A DNA stretch of 64,000 nucleotides from Variovorax paradoxus (GCF_022009635.1 NZ_CP091716.1:6345501-6409500); one strand, 5' to 3'; shown: positions 41,858-53,652, counted from the stretch's first letter. A program made the numbers and translations. The notes: generated by a model from the sequence alone, not told the origin.

Positions 41858-42886
41858 ATGTCGTCCCCGTCCTTTCTCAGACCCGCCCGCGCCGTCACGC
41901 CGATGGCCTTCGTGAGAGCCATCGTGCAAGGCTACGAGCGCTACGGCGTGGACCCGGCCGAAGCCCTGAAGGCGGCACAGATCACGCCGCGCGAGCTGGC
42001 GCGGCCAGGCGCGCGAGTGACCGCCGCGCAGTTCGAAGCGCTGTCGGAGCACGCCATGCAGGAGCTGGACGACGAGGCCCTGGGCTGGTTCTCGCGGCGC
42101 CTGCCCTGGGGCAGCTACGGCATGCTGTGCCGCGCCTCGCTCACCTCGCCCGACCTGGGCGTGGCCATCAAGCGCTGGTGCCGCCACCACCGGCTGCTGA
42201 CCGACGACATCGGCCTGGCGCTCGAGGTAGCCGGCGGCGTGGCCACCCTGCGCATCACCGAGAACCGCCCGCTGGACGACGCCTTCCGCGAGTTCTGCCT
42301 GGTGACCAGCCTGCGCTTCATGCACGGCTACATGTGCTGGGCGATCGACTCGCGCATCTCGCTGCGCAGCGCCAGCTTTCCGTTTGCCGCGCCGCCGCAC
42401 AGCGACGCCTATGCGCCGATGTTCACGCCCGAGGTGCGGTTCGACGCGCCGCAGGCGGGCATCAGCTTCGACGAGCGTTATCTCGCCCTGCCGCTGCAGC
42501 GCGACGAACGCGCTTTGCGCACCATGCTCAAGCGCGCGCTGCCGCTCACCATCCTGCAATACCGCCGCGACCGGCTGCTGGGGCAGCGCGTGCGCGAACT
42601 GCTGCGCTCGCGTGCCAGCGAGGCGACCACGGCCGAGGCGCTGGCGGGGCTGCTGAACGTGTCGGGCCGCACGCTGCACCGGCAGCTGCACGAGGAAGGC
42701 ACCTCGCTGCAGACGCTGAAGAACGAGGTGCGCCATGAACTGGCGGTGGAGTTGCTGCGACGCACCACGCGGCCGATCAAGCAGGTGGCGCTGGCGGTGG
42801 GGTTTCGTAACGAGAAGAGCTTTTCGCGGGCGTTCCTGCAGTGGACGGGGCATGCGCCGCGGGACTTTCGGCAGCTGGGGCTCTAG
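41858..42886 (+). CDS. AraC-family transcriptional regulator
   Basis: A 342-residue regulator. Residues about 15-205 form the Arabinose_bd (OruR/ArgR-like) sensor domain, starting AVTPMAFVRAIVQGYERYGV. The C-terminal AraC DNA-binding domain (about 235-342) has SEATTAEALAGLLNVSGRTL and the second helix pair IKQVALAVGFRNEKSFSRAF. The start at 41858 begins at the domain boundary; upstream frames are shadows of liuA. Divergent from liuA with paired boxes, it is the likely regulator of leucine/isovalerate degradation; in many proteobacteria that role is played by MerR-type LiuR instead. Confidence 0.9.
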   Translation: MSSPSFLRPARAVTPMAFVRAIVQGYERYGVDPAEALKAAQITPRELARPGARVTAAQFEALSEHAMQELDDEALGWFSRRLPWGSYGMLCRASLTSPDLGVAIKRWCRHHRLLTDDIGLALEVAGGVATLRITENRPLDDAFREFCLVTSLRFMHGYMCWAIDSRISLRSASFPFAAPPHSDAYAPMFTPEVRFDAPQAGISFDERYLALPLQRDERALRTMLKRALPLTILQYRRDRLLGQRVRELLRSRASEATTAEALAGLLNVSGRTLHRQLHEEGTSLQTLKNEVRHELAVELLRRTTRPIKQVALAVGFRNEKSFSRAFLQWTGHAPRDFRQLGL

Positions 42887-43338
42887 CAGGCCTCTTGTGC
42901 GACGAGCATGCGGAACGCCGAAACCTGCCACGCGAACTCTTCCGCGAACGCATCGGGGTCCGCCAGGGCATAGGCGCCGTAGGCATAGACCGTGGCATAG
43001 GCGGCGTACTCGGCCGCCTGCAATGCATGGCCGCTCACCGCGCGGAACACGGCATAGGTCGCGGAGACCGCCGCGTGCGCCGACGCATCGATGGATGCCG
43101 AGCCCGGGTGGCTGCGCGCGACGTTTGCCATGCGCGCCTGCACCTGCGCCAATGCGGCCTCATCGCATCGGCCTTCGACGCAGGCGCCGAGGGTGTCCAG
43201 AGCCTCCACGGCTTCCGGCGACTCCAGCAGATGTCGCACGCGCTGCACGCAGGCAAAGCCGAAGCGCAGGCGCAGCGGCATCTGGCGCTCCGACTGGAGG
43301 TCGGCCTGCGCTGCCAGCCGCTGCAGCTCGGCGTTCAT
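42883..43338 (-). CDS. Hypothetical helical protein
   Basis: A 151-residue, cysteine-containing, alanine-rich, mostly helical protein ([50 protein letters not shown]). The middle resembles the helical repeats of putative immunity or Imm5-like proteins, but I cannot name a family with confidence. The start overlaps the dehydrogenase stop as ATGA, so they are cotranslated; it is convergent with the AraC gene, sharing four bases. The codon use agrees with a real gene. Confidence 0.65.
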   Translation of the reverse strand: MNAELQRLAAQADLQSERQMPLRLRFGFACVQRVRHLLESPEAVEALDTLGACVEGRCDEAALAQVQARMANVARSHPGSASIDASAHAAVSATYAVFRAVSGHALQAAEYAAYATVYAYGAYALADPDAFAEEFAWQVSAFRMLVAQEAC

Positions 43339-44336
43339 GGTCCGGGAACGCCCCGCATGTGGCTCAGCACGTCGGGGTTGACCACGTTGATCGGATGACC
43401 GCCGGCAAAGGCGGTGATCTGGTCGAAGACATCGGAGAACTGCAGGTCGTATTCCTCGCGCGTGACATAGCCGATGTGAGGCGTGCACACGACGTTGGGC
43501 ATGGAGATCAGCGGGTCGGCCGGATCGGTGAGCGGCTCGGTTTCGTAGACATCCACGGCCGCCATTCCCGGGCGGCCCGCCTGCAGGGCCTGGACCAGCG
43601 CACCGGGCTCGACGAGCCCCGCGCGGCTGGTGTTCACGAGGATGGCGGTGGGCTTCATGCGCGCCAGGTCCTCTCGGCGCACGATGCCCCGGGTATCGGG
43701 CACCAGCCGCATGTGCAGGGAAATGGCATCGCATTCGCCGAAGAAGGTGTCGCGGTCCGGCGCCGGTTGCCGGCCGTCCGCCAGCGCACGCTGCAGCGAA
43801 TCGGGCCGCGCCCACACCAACACCTTCATGCCGAAGGCTTCGGCGTAGCCCGCCACGGTGGCGCCGATGCGCCCGTAACCGTAGATGCCCAGCGTCTTGC
43901 CCCGCAACGTGGAGCCCACGCCGGCCTGCCAGTCGCCCCGCTGCAGCGAGGCCATTTGTTGGGGAAGCCGCCGGGCCGCGCACAGCAGCAGGGCCCAGGT
44001 CAGCTCGGCCGCCGCATAGGACGGGGTGCCCGGATGCTGGTCCGACGACACCACGATGCCGAGCCGCGTGCAGGCCTCGATGTCGATGTGCGGATACACG
44101 CTGCGCTGGCTGATGAGCCGCAGGCGGGGCAGGCGTTCGAGCAACGCGGCCCGCAGCGCGGTGCGTTCGCGGATCAGCACCACCGCGTCCGCATCGGCGA
44201 GCCTGCTTGCGAGCAGGTCGGGGTCGTCGACATGGTCGTTCCAGACCGTCACGCGGTGGCCGTCCAGCTTGCGAAAGCAGGGCAGCGTGCGCAGGGTGTC
44301 GAAGTAGTCGTCCAGTACCGCGATGTTCATCGTCAT
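43335..44336 (-). CDS. D-2-hydroxyacid dehydrogenase
   Basis: A 333-residue NAD-dependent 2-hydroxyacid dehydrogenase (SerA-like family). The cofactor motif is [20 protein letters not shown] (about 148-167). Catalytic arginine is in [10 protein letters not shown], the glutamate in DVYETEPL, and histidine in TPHIGYV. The substrate could be phosphoglycerate, glyoxylate or another 2-keto acid; it lacks the ACT domain of full SerA. A second in-frame ATG two codons later is an equally good start. It is translationally coupled to the downstream hypothetical gene. Confidence 0.87.
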   Translation of the reverse strand: MTMNIAVLDDYFDTLRTLPCFRKLDGHRVTVWNDHVDDPDLLASRLADADAVVLIRERTALRAALLERLPRLRLISQRSVYPHIDIEACTRLGIVVSSDQHPGTPSYAAAELTWALLLCAARRLPQQMASLQRGDWQAGVGSTLRGKTLGIYGYGRIGATVAGYAEAFGMKVLVWARPDSLQRALADGRQPAPDRDTFFGECDAISLHMRLVPDTRGIVRREDLARMKPTAILVNTSRAGLVEPGALVQALQAGRPGMAAVDVYETEPLTDPADPLISMPNVVCTPHIGYVTREEYDLQFSDVFDQITAFAGGHPINVVNPDVLSHMRGVPGP

Positions 44337-44437
44337 GAACGCGGATTCTGGACGCGACCGGCGCCCGCGAGAAATGAATTTATCTGCGCGATTGCTTCCA
44401 GTTTTTCATGAAAGCAACCGGCGTTCCGGGCGGTGCG

Positions 44438-44764
44438 TCAGGCCGGCTGGGTGATGGATGCGAGTGCGTCGGCAATGGACTGGCTGTCTTCGGGACGCAC
44501 CAGCTTGGCGACTTCCTTGCCGTCGCGCATGAACACCAGCGTGGGCCACAGCCGCACGTTGAACGAGCGGCCCAGCGGCCGGCCGCTGCCGTCTTCGACC
44601 TTGATGCGGCGCACGTCCGGATACTTCGCGAAGGCCTCGGCGATGTTCGGCTGCGCGGCCTTGCAGATGCCGCACCAGTTGGTGCCGAACTCGACCACGG
44701 CGGGGCCGGTGAGCGCATCGATCTCGGTGCGGTCGGGTTGCTCGGTCTTGTATTCGGAAGTCAT
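44438..44764 (-). CDS. Thioredoxin-family protein
   Basis: A 108-residue thioredoxin with active site WCGICK (C31, C34), the cis-proline in VRLWPTLVFM, and no signal peptide, so it works in the cytosol as a disulfide reductase. The CGIC pair differs from the CGPC of standard thioredoxin and may shift its redox potential. I chose the ATG at 44762-44764; an upstream ATG adds a polar 14-residue extension without a better ribosome site. Confidence 0.88.
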   Translation of the reverse strand: MTSEYKTEQPDRTEIDALTGPAVVEFGTNWCGICKAAQPNIAEAFAKYPDVRRIKVEDGSGRPLGRSFNVRLWPTLVFMRDGKEVAKLVRPEDSQSIADALASITQPA

Positions 44765-44818
44765 GAGGTGATGTTCCTGTGCTGAAGGGCTGTGGTTGCC
44801 CTTCATTGCACCAGAAAC

Positions 44819-45511
44819 TCAGGCCGCCTGCAGGTCGTAGCCCGAAAGCAGCGCGGGCAATTCGGCCATGTCGCTGAACACGCGCACCACGCCCACGCTC
44901 AGCAGCGGCCCCGGCCCGCTGTGGCCCGATTCGCCGGTGCTGTAGCCGAACACGGTGGCGCCGGCGGCCACGCCGGCCATCGCGCCGGTGACGGTGTCCT
45001 CGACGATGGCGCAGCGGCGCGGATCGACGCCCAGCGCCTCGGCCGCCGCCAGGTACACGTCGGGGTGCGGCTTGGAGCGCGGCATTTCATGCCCGCTGAA
45101 GATGCGGCCCTGGAAGCAGTCGAGCAAGCCCACCTTGGCCAGTTGCAGCTCGACCTTGTGGCGGTCGGCGCCCGAGGCGCAGGCGATGCGGCCCTTGAGC
45201 CGCGCATGGATCGCGCGAATCGCGGCCGGTGCGTTCGGAATGGCGACGAGGTCGCGCTCCAGCGCTTCGTTGCGGCGCGCGCGGAAGCTGCGCAGCCACT
45301 CGTCGGTGATCTTCACGCCGGTCTTCGATTCGATGAGCGCGGCCTCGTCCTTCACCGCCTTGCCGGTGAAGGTGTTCATCGATTCCTCGGTGCTGAGATG
45401 CCAGCCCAGCTCGCCGAGCATTTCGGCGAGCACGCGGTTGGTGATGGGTTCGGAATCGACGAGGACGCCGTCGCAGTCGAACAGGACCGCGGAAAAGGGA
45501 AAAGGGGTCAT
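44819..45511 (-). CDS. HAD-family phosphatase (beta-phosphoglucomutase-like)
   Basis: A 230-residue HAD subfamily IA enzyme with a cap domain. Motif I FDCDGVLVDSE (nucleophile D12, D14), motif II in ACASGAD, motif III lysine in PRSKPHPDVY, and motif IV AIVEDTVTG are clear. Such proteins act as phosphoglycolate/sugar-phosphate phosphatases or phosphoglucomutases. The start at 45509-45511 fits the family; the longer frame is a shadow of thiC. The C-terminal GESGHSGPGPLLSVGVVRV segment is longer than in small phosphatases. Confidence 0.88.
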   Translation of the reverse strand: MTPFPFSAVLFDCDGVLVDSEPITNRVLAEMLGELGWHLSTEESMNTFTGKAVKDEAALIESKTGVKITDEWLRSFRARRNEALERDLVAIPNAPAAIRAIHARLKGRIACASGADRHKVELQLAKVGLLDCFQGRIFSGHEMPRSKPHPDVYLAAAEALGVDPRRCAIVEDTVTGAMAGVAAGATVFGYSTGESGHSGPGPLLSVGVVRVFSDMAELPALLSGYDLQAA

Positions 45512-45543
45512 GCCTCCATGGTAGCAACGACCCCGCGACAAGC

Positions 45544-47622
<2,079 letters not shown>

Positions 47623-47650
47623 ACGATTGTGCGAGCCGCCGACCGGCGCG

Positions 47651-48085
47651 TCAAGCCAGGGGCTGCTGCAGGTCGCCGTCGAGGTAGAACCAGCGCGCGC
47701 CCTCGCGCACGAAACGGCTGCGCTCGTGCAGCCGGGTGGCCGCGCCGGTGGCCGCGCTGCGCTGGCGGGCGACGAACTCGACCTCCGCGTGGTCGGCGTC
47801 GAGCACCGAGCGCGAGCGGATGTCCAGCCCCAGCCACTTGACGCCGGGCTCGAACTCGATGGAGGCCGGCCGTTTGGACGCGTCCCAGGTGGCGAGCAGG
47901 TAGGCGCCGCGTTCGAGCACGAAGGCCGAGTAGCGCGAACGCATCAGCGATTCGGCGTCTGGCGCCGGCGTGTTCTCGAAATCGTCGAGATAGCGGCCGC
48001 AGCACAGGGCGTAGCCGATGGGCTTGTCGCGGCGGTCGGTACGGCCGCAGGGGCAAGGTCCGGTGGTGGGATCGATGGCACTCAT
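47651..48085 (-). CDS. YchJ-like UPF0225 (SEC-C motif) protein
   Basis: A 144-residue protein with the N-terminal SEC-C zinc motif TGPCPCGRTDRRD ... YALCCGRYL and the downstream NTF2-like fold (RSRYSAFVLERGAYLLATWD). The start at 48083-48085 places the motif at residues 9-25 as usual; an upstream in-frame ATG would add 26 unrelated residues. It is a family of uncharacterised proteins; zinc binding is inferred from the cysteines. Separately transcribed from thiC by position of the riboswitch. Confidence 0.85.
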   Translation of the reverse strand: MSAIDPTTGPCPCGRTDRRDKPIGYALCCGRYLDDFENTPAPDAESLMRSRYSAFVLERGAYLLATWDASKRPASIEFEPGVKWLGLDIRSRSVLDADHAEVEFVARQRSAATGAATRLHERSRFVREGARWFYLDGDLQQPLA

Positions 48086-48140
48086 GAAGACCGCTATTGG
48101 AACACCTCGCGGGCCGGGTGCCGACAGGGCAAGCCCGCGG

Positions 48141-49928
48141 CTATGCGGGCAGGCTGTCGGCAATGGCCTCGCGCAGGGCGCGCGCGTCGGCCGGCTTGTA
48201 GATCAGCGCATAGCCGGCGCGCTCCACTTCGGCCCTGTTGGCATGGGCCGTTTCGCCCGTGAGGATGACCACGTTGCGCGCCTTGCCGACCGCCTGCAGG
48301 GCCTGCGCGGCGGCCAGCCCGGAAAGGCCGCTGCCCAGGCGCAGGTCGCTCAGCATCAGGTCGAAAACGCCCGCCTGCTGCAGCGCCTCGCGCGGGTTGG
48401 CGGCCAGCACCACCTCGTGGCCCCAGGCGGACAGCAGCGAGCGCATGGCCTCGCGCACCGGCTGCTCGTCGTCGAGCACCAGGATGCGGATGGCGCCCGC
48501 GGGCTCCGGTTCGGACGGCATGGGCATTTCGGCGACGCCGCGCGGCGCGGCCATTTCATCCAGCACCAGCGAGAAGGTGCTGCCCCTGCCAGGCGCGGTC
48601 CGCACCTCGATGCGCGAGCCCATCACGCGCGCCACGCTGGCCACCAGAGACAGGCCCAGGCCGAGCCCCCGGCTGCGGTCGCGGCCGGGATTGTCGACCT
48701 GGAAGAATTCCTCGAACACCTGCGCCTGATGCCGCGCATCGATGCCCACACCGGAGTCGCGCACCTCGATGCGCCAGCGTCCCCGGCCGGCGCGCCGTGC
48801 ACAGACCAGCACCGTGCCGGAGGGCGTGTACTTGATCGCGTTGTCCACCAGGTTGCCGAGCAGCCGCGCGAGCATGCGCGCGTCGGCCCGCACCACGGCG
48901 CGCGTGGCACGCACGCGCAGCCGCAGCCCCTTGGCCGCGGCCAGCGCCGCGAAACGGCCATGCAGCGCATCGAACAGCGGCTGCAGGGGCAAGGGCTCGA
49001 GCCGCACGGGCGCCACGCCGCCGTCGAGCTGCGCGATGTCCAGCAGCGCGTCGATCGATCCGCGCAGCGCATCGACGCTGTCGCGCATGAAGCGCAGGTT
49101 CTCGGCGGTGGGCGGGCTGCGCGTGTCGAGCACGTCGACGAAGATGGCCAGCGCATGCATCGGCTGGCGCAGGTCGTGGTTGGCGGCCGCGAAGATGCGG
49201 GCGCGCTGCGCGGCCAGCTGCGCCACATGCTCGAGCTGCCGCCGCAGCGCCTCGGCCAGGCGCGCGTTCTCGAATCCGTTCTCGATGGAGCCGACGATCA
49301 GCCGGTTCTGCTTGCGCGCGTAGTGCAGCGCCGCGACCAGCTGCGACACCGCAAGGCAGCCCATGATGACCGTCACGCTGCCCGGCTCGAGCACCAGCCG
49401 CAGCGCCAGGCTCAGGAACACCGGCACGCCGAAGCACAGCGCGGCCAGCCACCACTGCGCGAGCGCGGCGATGATGACGCTGGTCGCGCCGCTCACGAAG
49501 AAGTACATCAGCAGGATGTACGCAAGATCGCCATGCGGAAAGAACAGCCACGGCGCCAGTGACCACACCAGCCCCGGGAACAGCATGCGCAGCTCCAGCC
49601 GCCGGCGCGTGCGCGCGGCCGAAGCGGCGTCGATGGCGGCCGGGTCCAGCCGATGCAGGTGCCGATGCATGTTCCATTGCATGGCGTGCACCAGCACGGC
49701 CCAGACCAGCGTGCCGCGGTCGCCGGTCAGCACGAGGAACAGGATCCAGAAGACCGCCGCGGTGACGGCCGCCGACAAGGGCGTGTCTCGCGTATCGACC
49801 ACATAGGCCCGCGCCAGGCTCTGGTCGACCAGCGGATTCGCATTGGGCGCCTCGACCCAATAGTCGCGCAGCCGCTGCAGGAGCGGCCTGGAAGGGGATT
49901 CGGTGCCGGAAGGGAGTGTCGGAGGCAT
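48141..49928 (-). CDS. Hybrid sensor histidine kinase with C-terminal receiver
   Basis: A 595-residue membrane sensor. Residues about 52-205 hold several transmembrane helices (MASE-like sensor, no large periplasmic loop). The H-box is AAANHDLRQPMHAL with H251, followed by HATPase motifs NLVDNAIKYTP (N), RDSGVGID (G1), and GLGLGLSLVASVA (G2). The receiver domain at about 475-595 has phosphoacceptor D528 and K578. ANHDLRQP kinases often partner LuxR-type regulators; the divergent LuxR gene is 147 bases away. I chose the ATG at 49926-49928 (MPPTLPSG) over a longer Arg-rich extension. Confidence 0.88.
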   Translation of the reverse strand: MPPTLPSGTESPSRPLLQRLRDYWVEAPNANPLVDQSLARAYVVDTRDTPLSAAVTAAVFWILFLVLTGDRGTLVWAVLVHAMQWNMHRHLHRLDPAAIDAASAARTRRRLELRMLFPGLVWSLAPWLFFPHGDLAYILLMYFFVSGATSVIIAALAQWWLAALCFGVPVFLSLALRLVLEPGSVTVIMGCLAVSQLVAALHYARKQNRLIVGSIENGFENARLAEALRRQLEHVAQLAAQRARIFAAANHDLRQPMHALAIFVDVLDTRSPPTAENLRFMRDSVDALRGSIDALLDIAQLDGGVAPVRLEPLPLQPLFDALHGRFAALAAAKGLRLRVRATRAVVRADARMLARLLGNLVDNAIKYTPSGTVLVCARRAGRGRWRIEVRDSGVGIDARHQAQVFEEFFQVDNPGRDRSRGLGLGLSLVASVARVMGSRIEVRTAPGRGSTFSLVLDEMAAPRGVAEMPMPSEPEPAGAIRILVLDDEQPVREAMRSLLSAWGHEVVLAANPREALQQAGVFDLMLSDLRLGSGLSGLAAAQALQAVGKARNVVILTGETAHANRAEVERAGYALIYKPADARALREAIADSLPA

Positions 49929-50032
49929 GGGCGGGCTGGCACCGATTCTGCGCGTTCCATGTGACCGTGCATGCGCCACCGTGCGGCCACGCGAACGCAC
50001 GCCCGAGGGCATCCACCCTTGGCGCGGCGCTT

Positions 50033-50045
50033 GCTAAACGTTAGC
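50033..50045. promoter_or_regulatory. Small palindrome upstream of the LuxR gene
   Basis: GCTAA-ACG-TTAGC is a perfect 5-base-arm palindrome 30 bases before the LuxR start, followed by a GTTAGCGTTAC direct repeat. It is a possible regulator site in the histidine kinase/LuxR intergenic region; binding is speculative. Confidence 0.35.
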
Positions 50046-50075
50046 GTTACAGCGGCTCCAGAAAGAAAGTCGGCG

Positions 50076-50840
50076 ATGTACCTCACAGCCCCGGAACAGC
50101 ACGCGTTGCGCGGCGTCTTCACGCTGCTGGCGCAAGACCATCGCGAGCACGAGCTGCGCGAACGATTGGGCCGGGCGCTGCTCGACCTGCTGCGCGCGGA
50201 CCAGTTCGCCTCGTTCGTGTGGGATGCCGCGAGCCGCAGCTTCGGCGGTCGCGTGGCGATCAACATGGAGGCCGCCAACCTCGACCGCTACGCCCAGTGG
50301 CACCAGCACCACGACCCGATCACCTTCGTGCTGCAGTCGCGCCGCCGCGCCACGCGCGTGACCGAGGTGATGCCGCAGCGCGCGCTCATGCGCACCCCGT
50401 TCTTCAACGACTTTCTCTCGCGCGACGGCCTGCACTGGGGCATGAACCTGCATGCGTTCGACGGCGACCGCGCGCTGGGCGACCTGCGCATCTGGCGGCG
50501 CAGGGAGCGCGGCGATTTCGGCGACCACGAGAAAGCGCTGCTCGACCTGATCGAGCCGGCGTTCGCGGGAGCGTTGCAGCGGGCGCAACGGGCAGCGGCC
50601 GCCGCCGTCGCCCTTCCCCCACCGCAGGAGGCGCCAGACGCCGCCTGGTGCCTGCTGAGCGAGCGCGAGCAGCAGGTGGCGCGCTGCGTGCGCGAAGGCC
50701 TCACCGACAAGGAGATCGCGCGGCGCATGGCGGTGGGCGTGCCCACCGTGCGCACCTACCTGCGGCGCATCTTCGACAAGCTGGGCATCGAGCGCCGCGC
50801 GGCGCTCGCGGGCTGGAGCGCGCCGCCGGCCGGGCGCTGA
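50076..50840 (+). CDS. LuxR-family transcriptional regulator
   Basis: A 254-residue regulator with a C-terminal LuxR helix-turn-helix (about 189-250: LSEREQQVARCVREGLTDKE, IARRMAVGVPTVRTYLRRIF). The N-terminal 180 residues are not a receiver and look like a GAF-like or autoinducer-like sensor. The start MYLTAPEQ at 50076 has AGAAAGAAAG upstream; the longer frame is antisense to the kinase. Divergent from the hybrid kinase, it is a candidate output of that sensor but lacks a phosphoacceptor domain, so direct phosphotransfer is unlikely. Confidence 0.88.
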   Translation: MYLTAPEQHALRGVFTLLAQDHREHELRERLGRALLDLLRADQFASFVWDAASRSFGGRVAINMEAANLDRYAQWHQHHDPITFVLQSRRRATRVTEVMPQRALMRTPFFNDFLSRDGLHWGMNLHAFDGDRALGDLRIWRRRERGDFGDHEKALLDLIEPAFAGALQRAQRAAAAAVALPPPQEAPDAAWCLLSEREQQVARCVREGLTDKEIARRMAVGVPTVRTYLRRIFDKLGIERRAALAGWSAPPAGR

Positions 50841-50859
50841 CCGCGCACGCCGGCTTCGC

Positions 50860-52380
50860 TTACTTCGGCGCGGGCAGGCGGCCCAGCACCCGCTCCACGG
50901 CGAGCCCCACGGCCAGCAGCTTGCGGTCGCTGCCGGCCGGGCCGTCGAGTTCCAGCCCCACGGGCAGGCCCGTCGTCGCGCCCAGGCCCGATGGCAGCTG
51001 CACGCCCGGAATGCCGGCGTTGCTGCCGGGGTCGGTGTTCTGGATCAGCGCGCCGAAGTTCTCCGGGCTGCTGGCTTCAGGCGCCGCGGCCAGCGCCACG
51101 CGCGGCACGGTCGGGAACACCAGCGCGTCGAGCCTGTTCTTCGCAAAGGTGTCGCGGTATAGCTTCTGCAGCGCGGGCCGCGCGACGCGCATCGCGTTGT
51201 CGTAGACCGGCTTCGCATCGACCGTGCCGGCGGGCGCGGGCAGCTTGCGCGGGATCACGAAGGCGTCGAAGGTGCCCTTGACGTCGGGGCTGGCGATGCC
51301 GGCCGCGAGCTGCGCGATGTCGATGCCGGTGCGGTACTTCGCCAGGTAGGCCGCCATGTCGTCGTGCGCCTCGTAGAGCGCGAGCGGAAAGCCGATCGCG
51401 CCGTTGAGCTCCATGAGCTTGGGCATCTCCACGTCCACCAGCGTGACGCCGGCGCCGCGCAGCCTGGCGAGCGCGGCGTCGGTGGCGGCGCGCGTGTCGG
51501 CATCGAGATTGGCGTAGAAGGCCTGCGCCACGCCCAACCGCACGCGCTTCAGGTCGGCGGGCCTGATCGGCGCGCCGCCGGCGATCACGCCGTCGAGCAG
51601 CGCCACGTCGGCCATCGATTGCGCCATCGGCCCGGCCGTGTCCCGCGTGTGCGAGATCGGCGCGATGCCCTGCTGCGGATAGCGGCCCATGCTCGGACGC
51701 AGCGATGCGCAGCCGTTGAACGCGCACGGAATGCGCACCGAGCCGCCGGTGTCGGTGCCGAGCGCGGCCGGCACCATGCGCGCACCGAGCGCCGCACCGT
51801 TGCCCGAAGACGAGCCGCCCGCGATGCGGCTCGCGTCGTAGGCGTTGCGCACGCCCACCTCGGGGCCGCTCTGGAACGCGGGGTTGTAGCCGGTGACGCC
51901 GAAGGCCAGCTCGTGCATGTTGGTCTTGCCCAGCACGACGGCGCCGGCCGCGCGCAGCCTGGCCACCACGGGTGCGTCGGCGCCGGGCACGAAGCCCTTG
52001 AGCGCGGGCGTGCCGGCCGTCGCGGGCAGGCCCTGCACCTGTATGTTGTCCTTGATGGCCACCGGCAGCCCCGCGAGCGGCTTGCACGCGCCGCCACGTT
52101 TGCGCAGCGCATCGGCGGCGCGCGCCTGCTTCAGCGCGCCGGCTTCGTCGAGCGCGATGAAGGCATTGAGATTCGCCCGGGCCTTGGCCTGGGCGATGTA
52201 GGCCGCGACCAGCTGCTCGCTGGTGATGGTGCCGGCGCACAACTGCTTCACGGCGTCGCTCGCGGTCAGCGTGGCGATGTCGGGCGCGGCGGCGGGCTGC
52301 TGCGCCTGCGCCGGCAGGCCGAGGCCGCCCAGGCACAGCAAGGCCAGGGCGGCGGCGGGAACGGATCTTGAAATGGACAT
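50860..52380 (-). CDS. Exported amidase (amidase signature family)
   Basis: A 506-residue amidase with a signal peptide (MSISRSVPAAALALLCLGGL, cleavage about PAQAQQ). The Ser-cisSer-Lys triad is visible: K110 in GLPVAIKDNI, the GGSSSGNG serines 190-192, and nucleophile S214 in GTDTGGSVRIP. The start at 52378-52380 is favoured by GGAGG nine bases upstream. It hydrolyses small amides in the periplasm; indoleacetamide-, mandelamide- or other aryl-amide hydrolase activity is possible. It is a stand-alone gene, convergent with the LuxR gene. Confidence 0.9.
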   Translation of the reverse strand: MSISRSVPAAALALLCLGGLGLPAQAQQPAAAPDIATLTASDAVKQLCAGTITSEQLVAAYIAQAKARANLNAFIALDEAGALKQARAADALRKRGGACKPLAGLPVAIKDNIQVQGLPATAGTPALKGFVPGADAPVVARLRAAGAVVLGKTNMHELAFGVTGYNPAFQSGPEVGVRNAYDASRIAGGSSSGNGAALGARMVPAALGTDTGGSVRIPCAFNGCASLRPSMGRYPQQGIAPISHTRDTAGPMAQSMADVALLDGVIAGGAPIRPADLKRVRLGVAQAFYANLDADTRAATDAALARLRGAGVTLVDVEMPKLMELNGAIGFPLALYEAHDDMAAYLAKYRTGIDIAQLAAGIASPDVKGTFDAFVIPRKLPAPAGTVDAKPVYDNAMRVARPALQKLYRDTFAKNRLDALVFPTVPRVALAAAPEASSPENFGALIQNTDPGSNAGIPGVQLPSGLGATTGLPVGLELDGPAGSDRKLLAVGLAVERVLGRLPAPK

Positions 52381-52497
52381 GGCGAAGGCCTCCGACAAAA
52401 GAGGCCGCCATGCTGCGCTCGCGGGGCGCGGTTGTCTGTCATCGAAACCGATGACAGGCGGACGGGTGGGTCACCGGCTATCGGGCGCTGCTCCGCT

Positions 52498-53628
52498 TCA
52501 AGCGAGCGCGCGCTGAATCAGGAGCTTCTGGATGTCCGAAGTGCCTTCGTAGATCTGGCACACGCGCACGTCGCGGTAGATGCGCTCCAGCGGAAAGTCG
52601 TTCACGTAGCCGTAGCCGCCCAGCGTCTGGATGGCGGCGCTGCACACGCGCTCGGCCATCTCGCTGGCGAACAGCTTGGCCATGGCCGCTTCCTTCAGGC
52701 AGGGGCGGCCGGCGTCGCGCAGGGCGGCGGCATGCCAGATCAGCTGGCGCGCGGCCTCGAGTTGCGTTGCGCACTCGGCGAGGCGGAAACCCACGGCCTG
52801 CTGGTCGAAGATCGAGCCGCCAAAGGCCTGGCGTTCCTTGGCATAGGCCAGCGCCACGTCGAAGGCGCTGCGCGCCATGCCCACGCTTTGCGCGGCAATG
52901 CCGATGCGGCCGCCTTCCAGCGCGCCGAGGGCGATCTTGTAGCCCTCGCCTTCGGCGCCGATGAGGTTTTCCACCGGGATGCGGCAACCGTCGAAATTGA
53001 TCTGCGCGGTGTCGCTGCTGTGCTGGCCCAGCTTGTCCTCCAGGCGCGCGACGTTGTAGCCGGGCGCGTCGGTCGGCACGAGGAATGCGCTCATGCCGCG
53101 CTTGCCCGCGCCCTTGTCGGTCACCGCGATCACGATGGCCACCTGGCCGTTCTTGCCGCTGGTGATGAACTGCTTGACGCCGTCGATCACGTAGGCGTCG
53201 CCGTCCTTGCGCGCGGTGGTGCGCAGGCTCGACGCATCGCTGCCGGCCTGCGGCTCGGTGAGGCAGAAGGCGCCGAGCATCTTCCCCTGCGCGAGCGGCT
53301 CGAGCCACTGCTTCTTCTGCTGCGCGTTGCCGTAGCGCATGAGGATGGCATTGACGGGGCAGTTGGTCACGCTGATGGCGGTGCTGGTGCCGCCGTCGCC
53401 GGCCGCGATTTCTTCCAGCACCAGCGCCAGCGTGAGGTAGTCGAGGCCGGCGCCGCCATGCTCCTCGGGCACGCAGATGCCGTAGGCGCCCAGCGCCGCG
53501 AGGCCCTGGTGCGCTTCCTTCGGAAAGCTGTGCTCGCGGTCCCACTTCGGGGCGTTGGGCCAGAGTTCGGCTTGCGAGAAATCGCGCACCGCGTCGCGAA
53601 TGGCTTCCTGGTCTGCGTTGAGCAGCAT
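52498..53628 (-). CDS. Acyl-CoA dehydrogenase (short-chain type)
   Basis: A 376-residue FAD dehydrogenase with the standard catalytic glutamate E361 in CQIYEGTSDIQKLL, CLTEPQAGSDASSLRTTA, and TLGGYGYVNDFPLERIYRD. It prefers short-chain acyl-CoA by comparison with SCAD-type enzymes. It is a single gene between the amidase and glucarpidase; upstream DNA holds a short TGTC tetranucleotide repeat. Substrate (butyryl- or branched-CoA) is not certain. Confidence 0.9.
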   Translation of the reverse strand: MLLNADQEAIRDAVRDFSQAELWPNAPKWDREHSFPKEAHQGLAALGAYGICVPEEHGGAGLDYLTLALVLEEIAAGDGGTSTAISVTNCPVNAILMRYGNAQQKKQWLEPLAQGKMLGAFCLTEPQAGSDASSLRTTARKDGDAYVIDGVKQFITSGKNGQVAIVIAVTDKGAGKRGMSAFLVPTDAPGYNVARLEDKLGQHSSDTAQINFDGCRIPVENLIGAEGEGYKIALGALEGGRIGIAAQSVGMARSAFDVALAYAKERQAFGGSIFDQQAVGFRLAECATQLEAARQLIWHAAALRDAGRPCLKEAAMAKLFASEMAERVCSAAIQTLGGYGYVNDFPLERIYRDVRVCQIYEGTSDIQKLLIQRALA

Positions 53629-53652
53629 GGCGTTGTCTCCGGTTTTCTTCTC

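Noticed and set aside
44392..44417. Hairpin TTGCTT...AAGCAA after the thioredoxin gene as a terminator
   Set aside because: Only six sure pairs, a 14-base loop and no T run; not better than chance.
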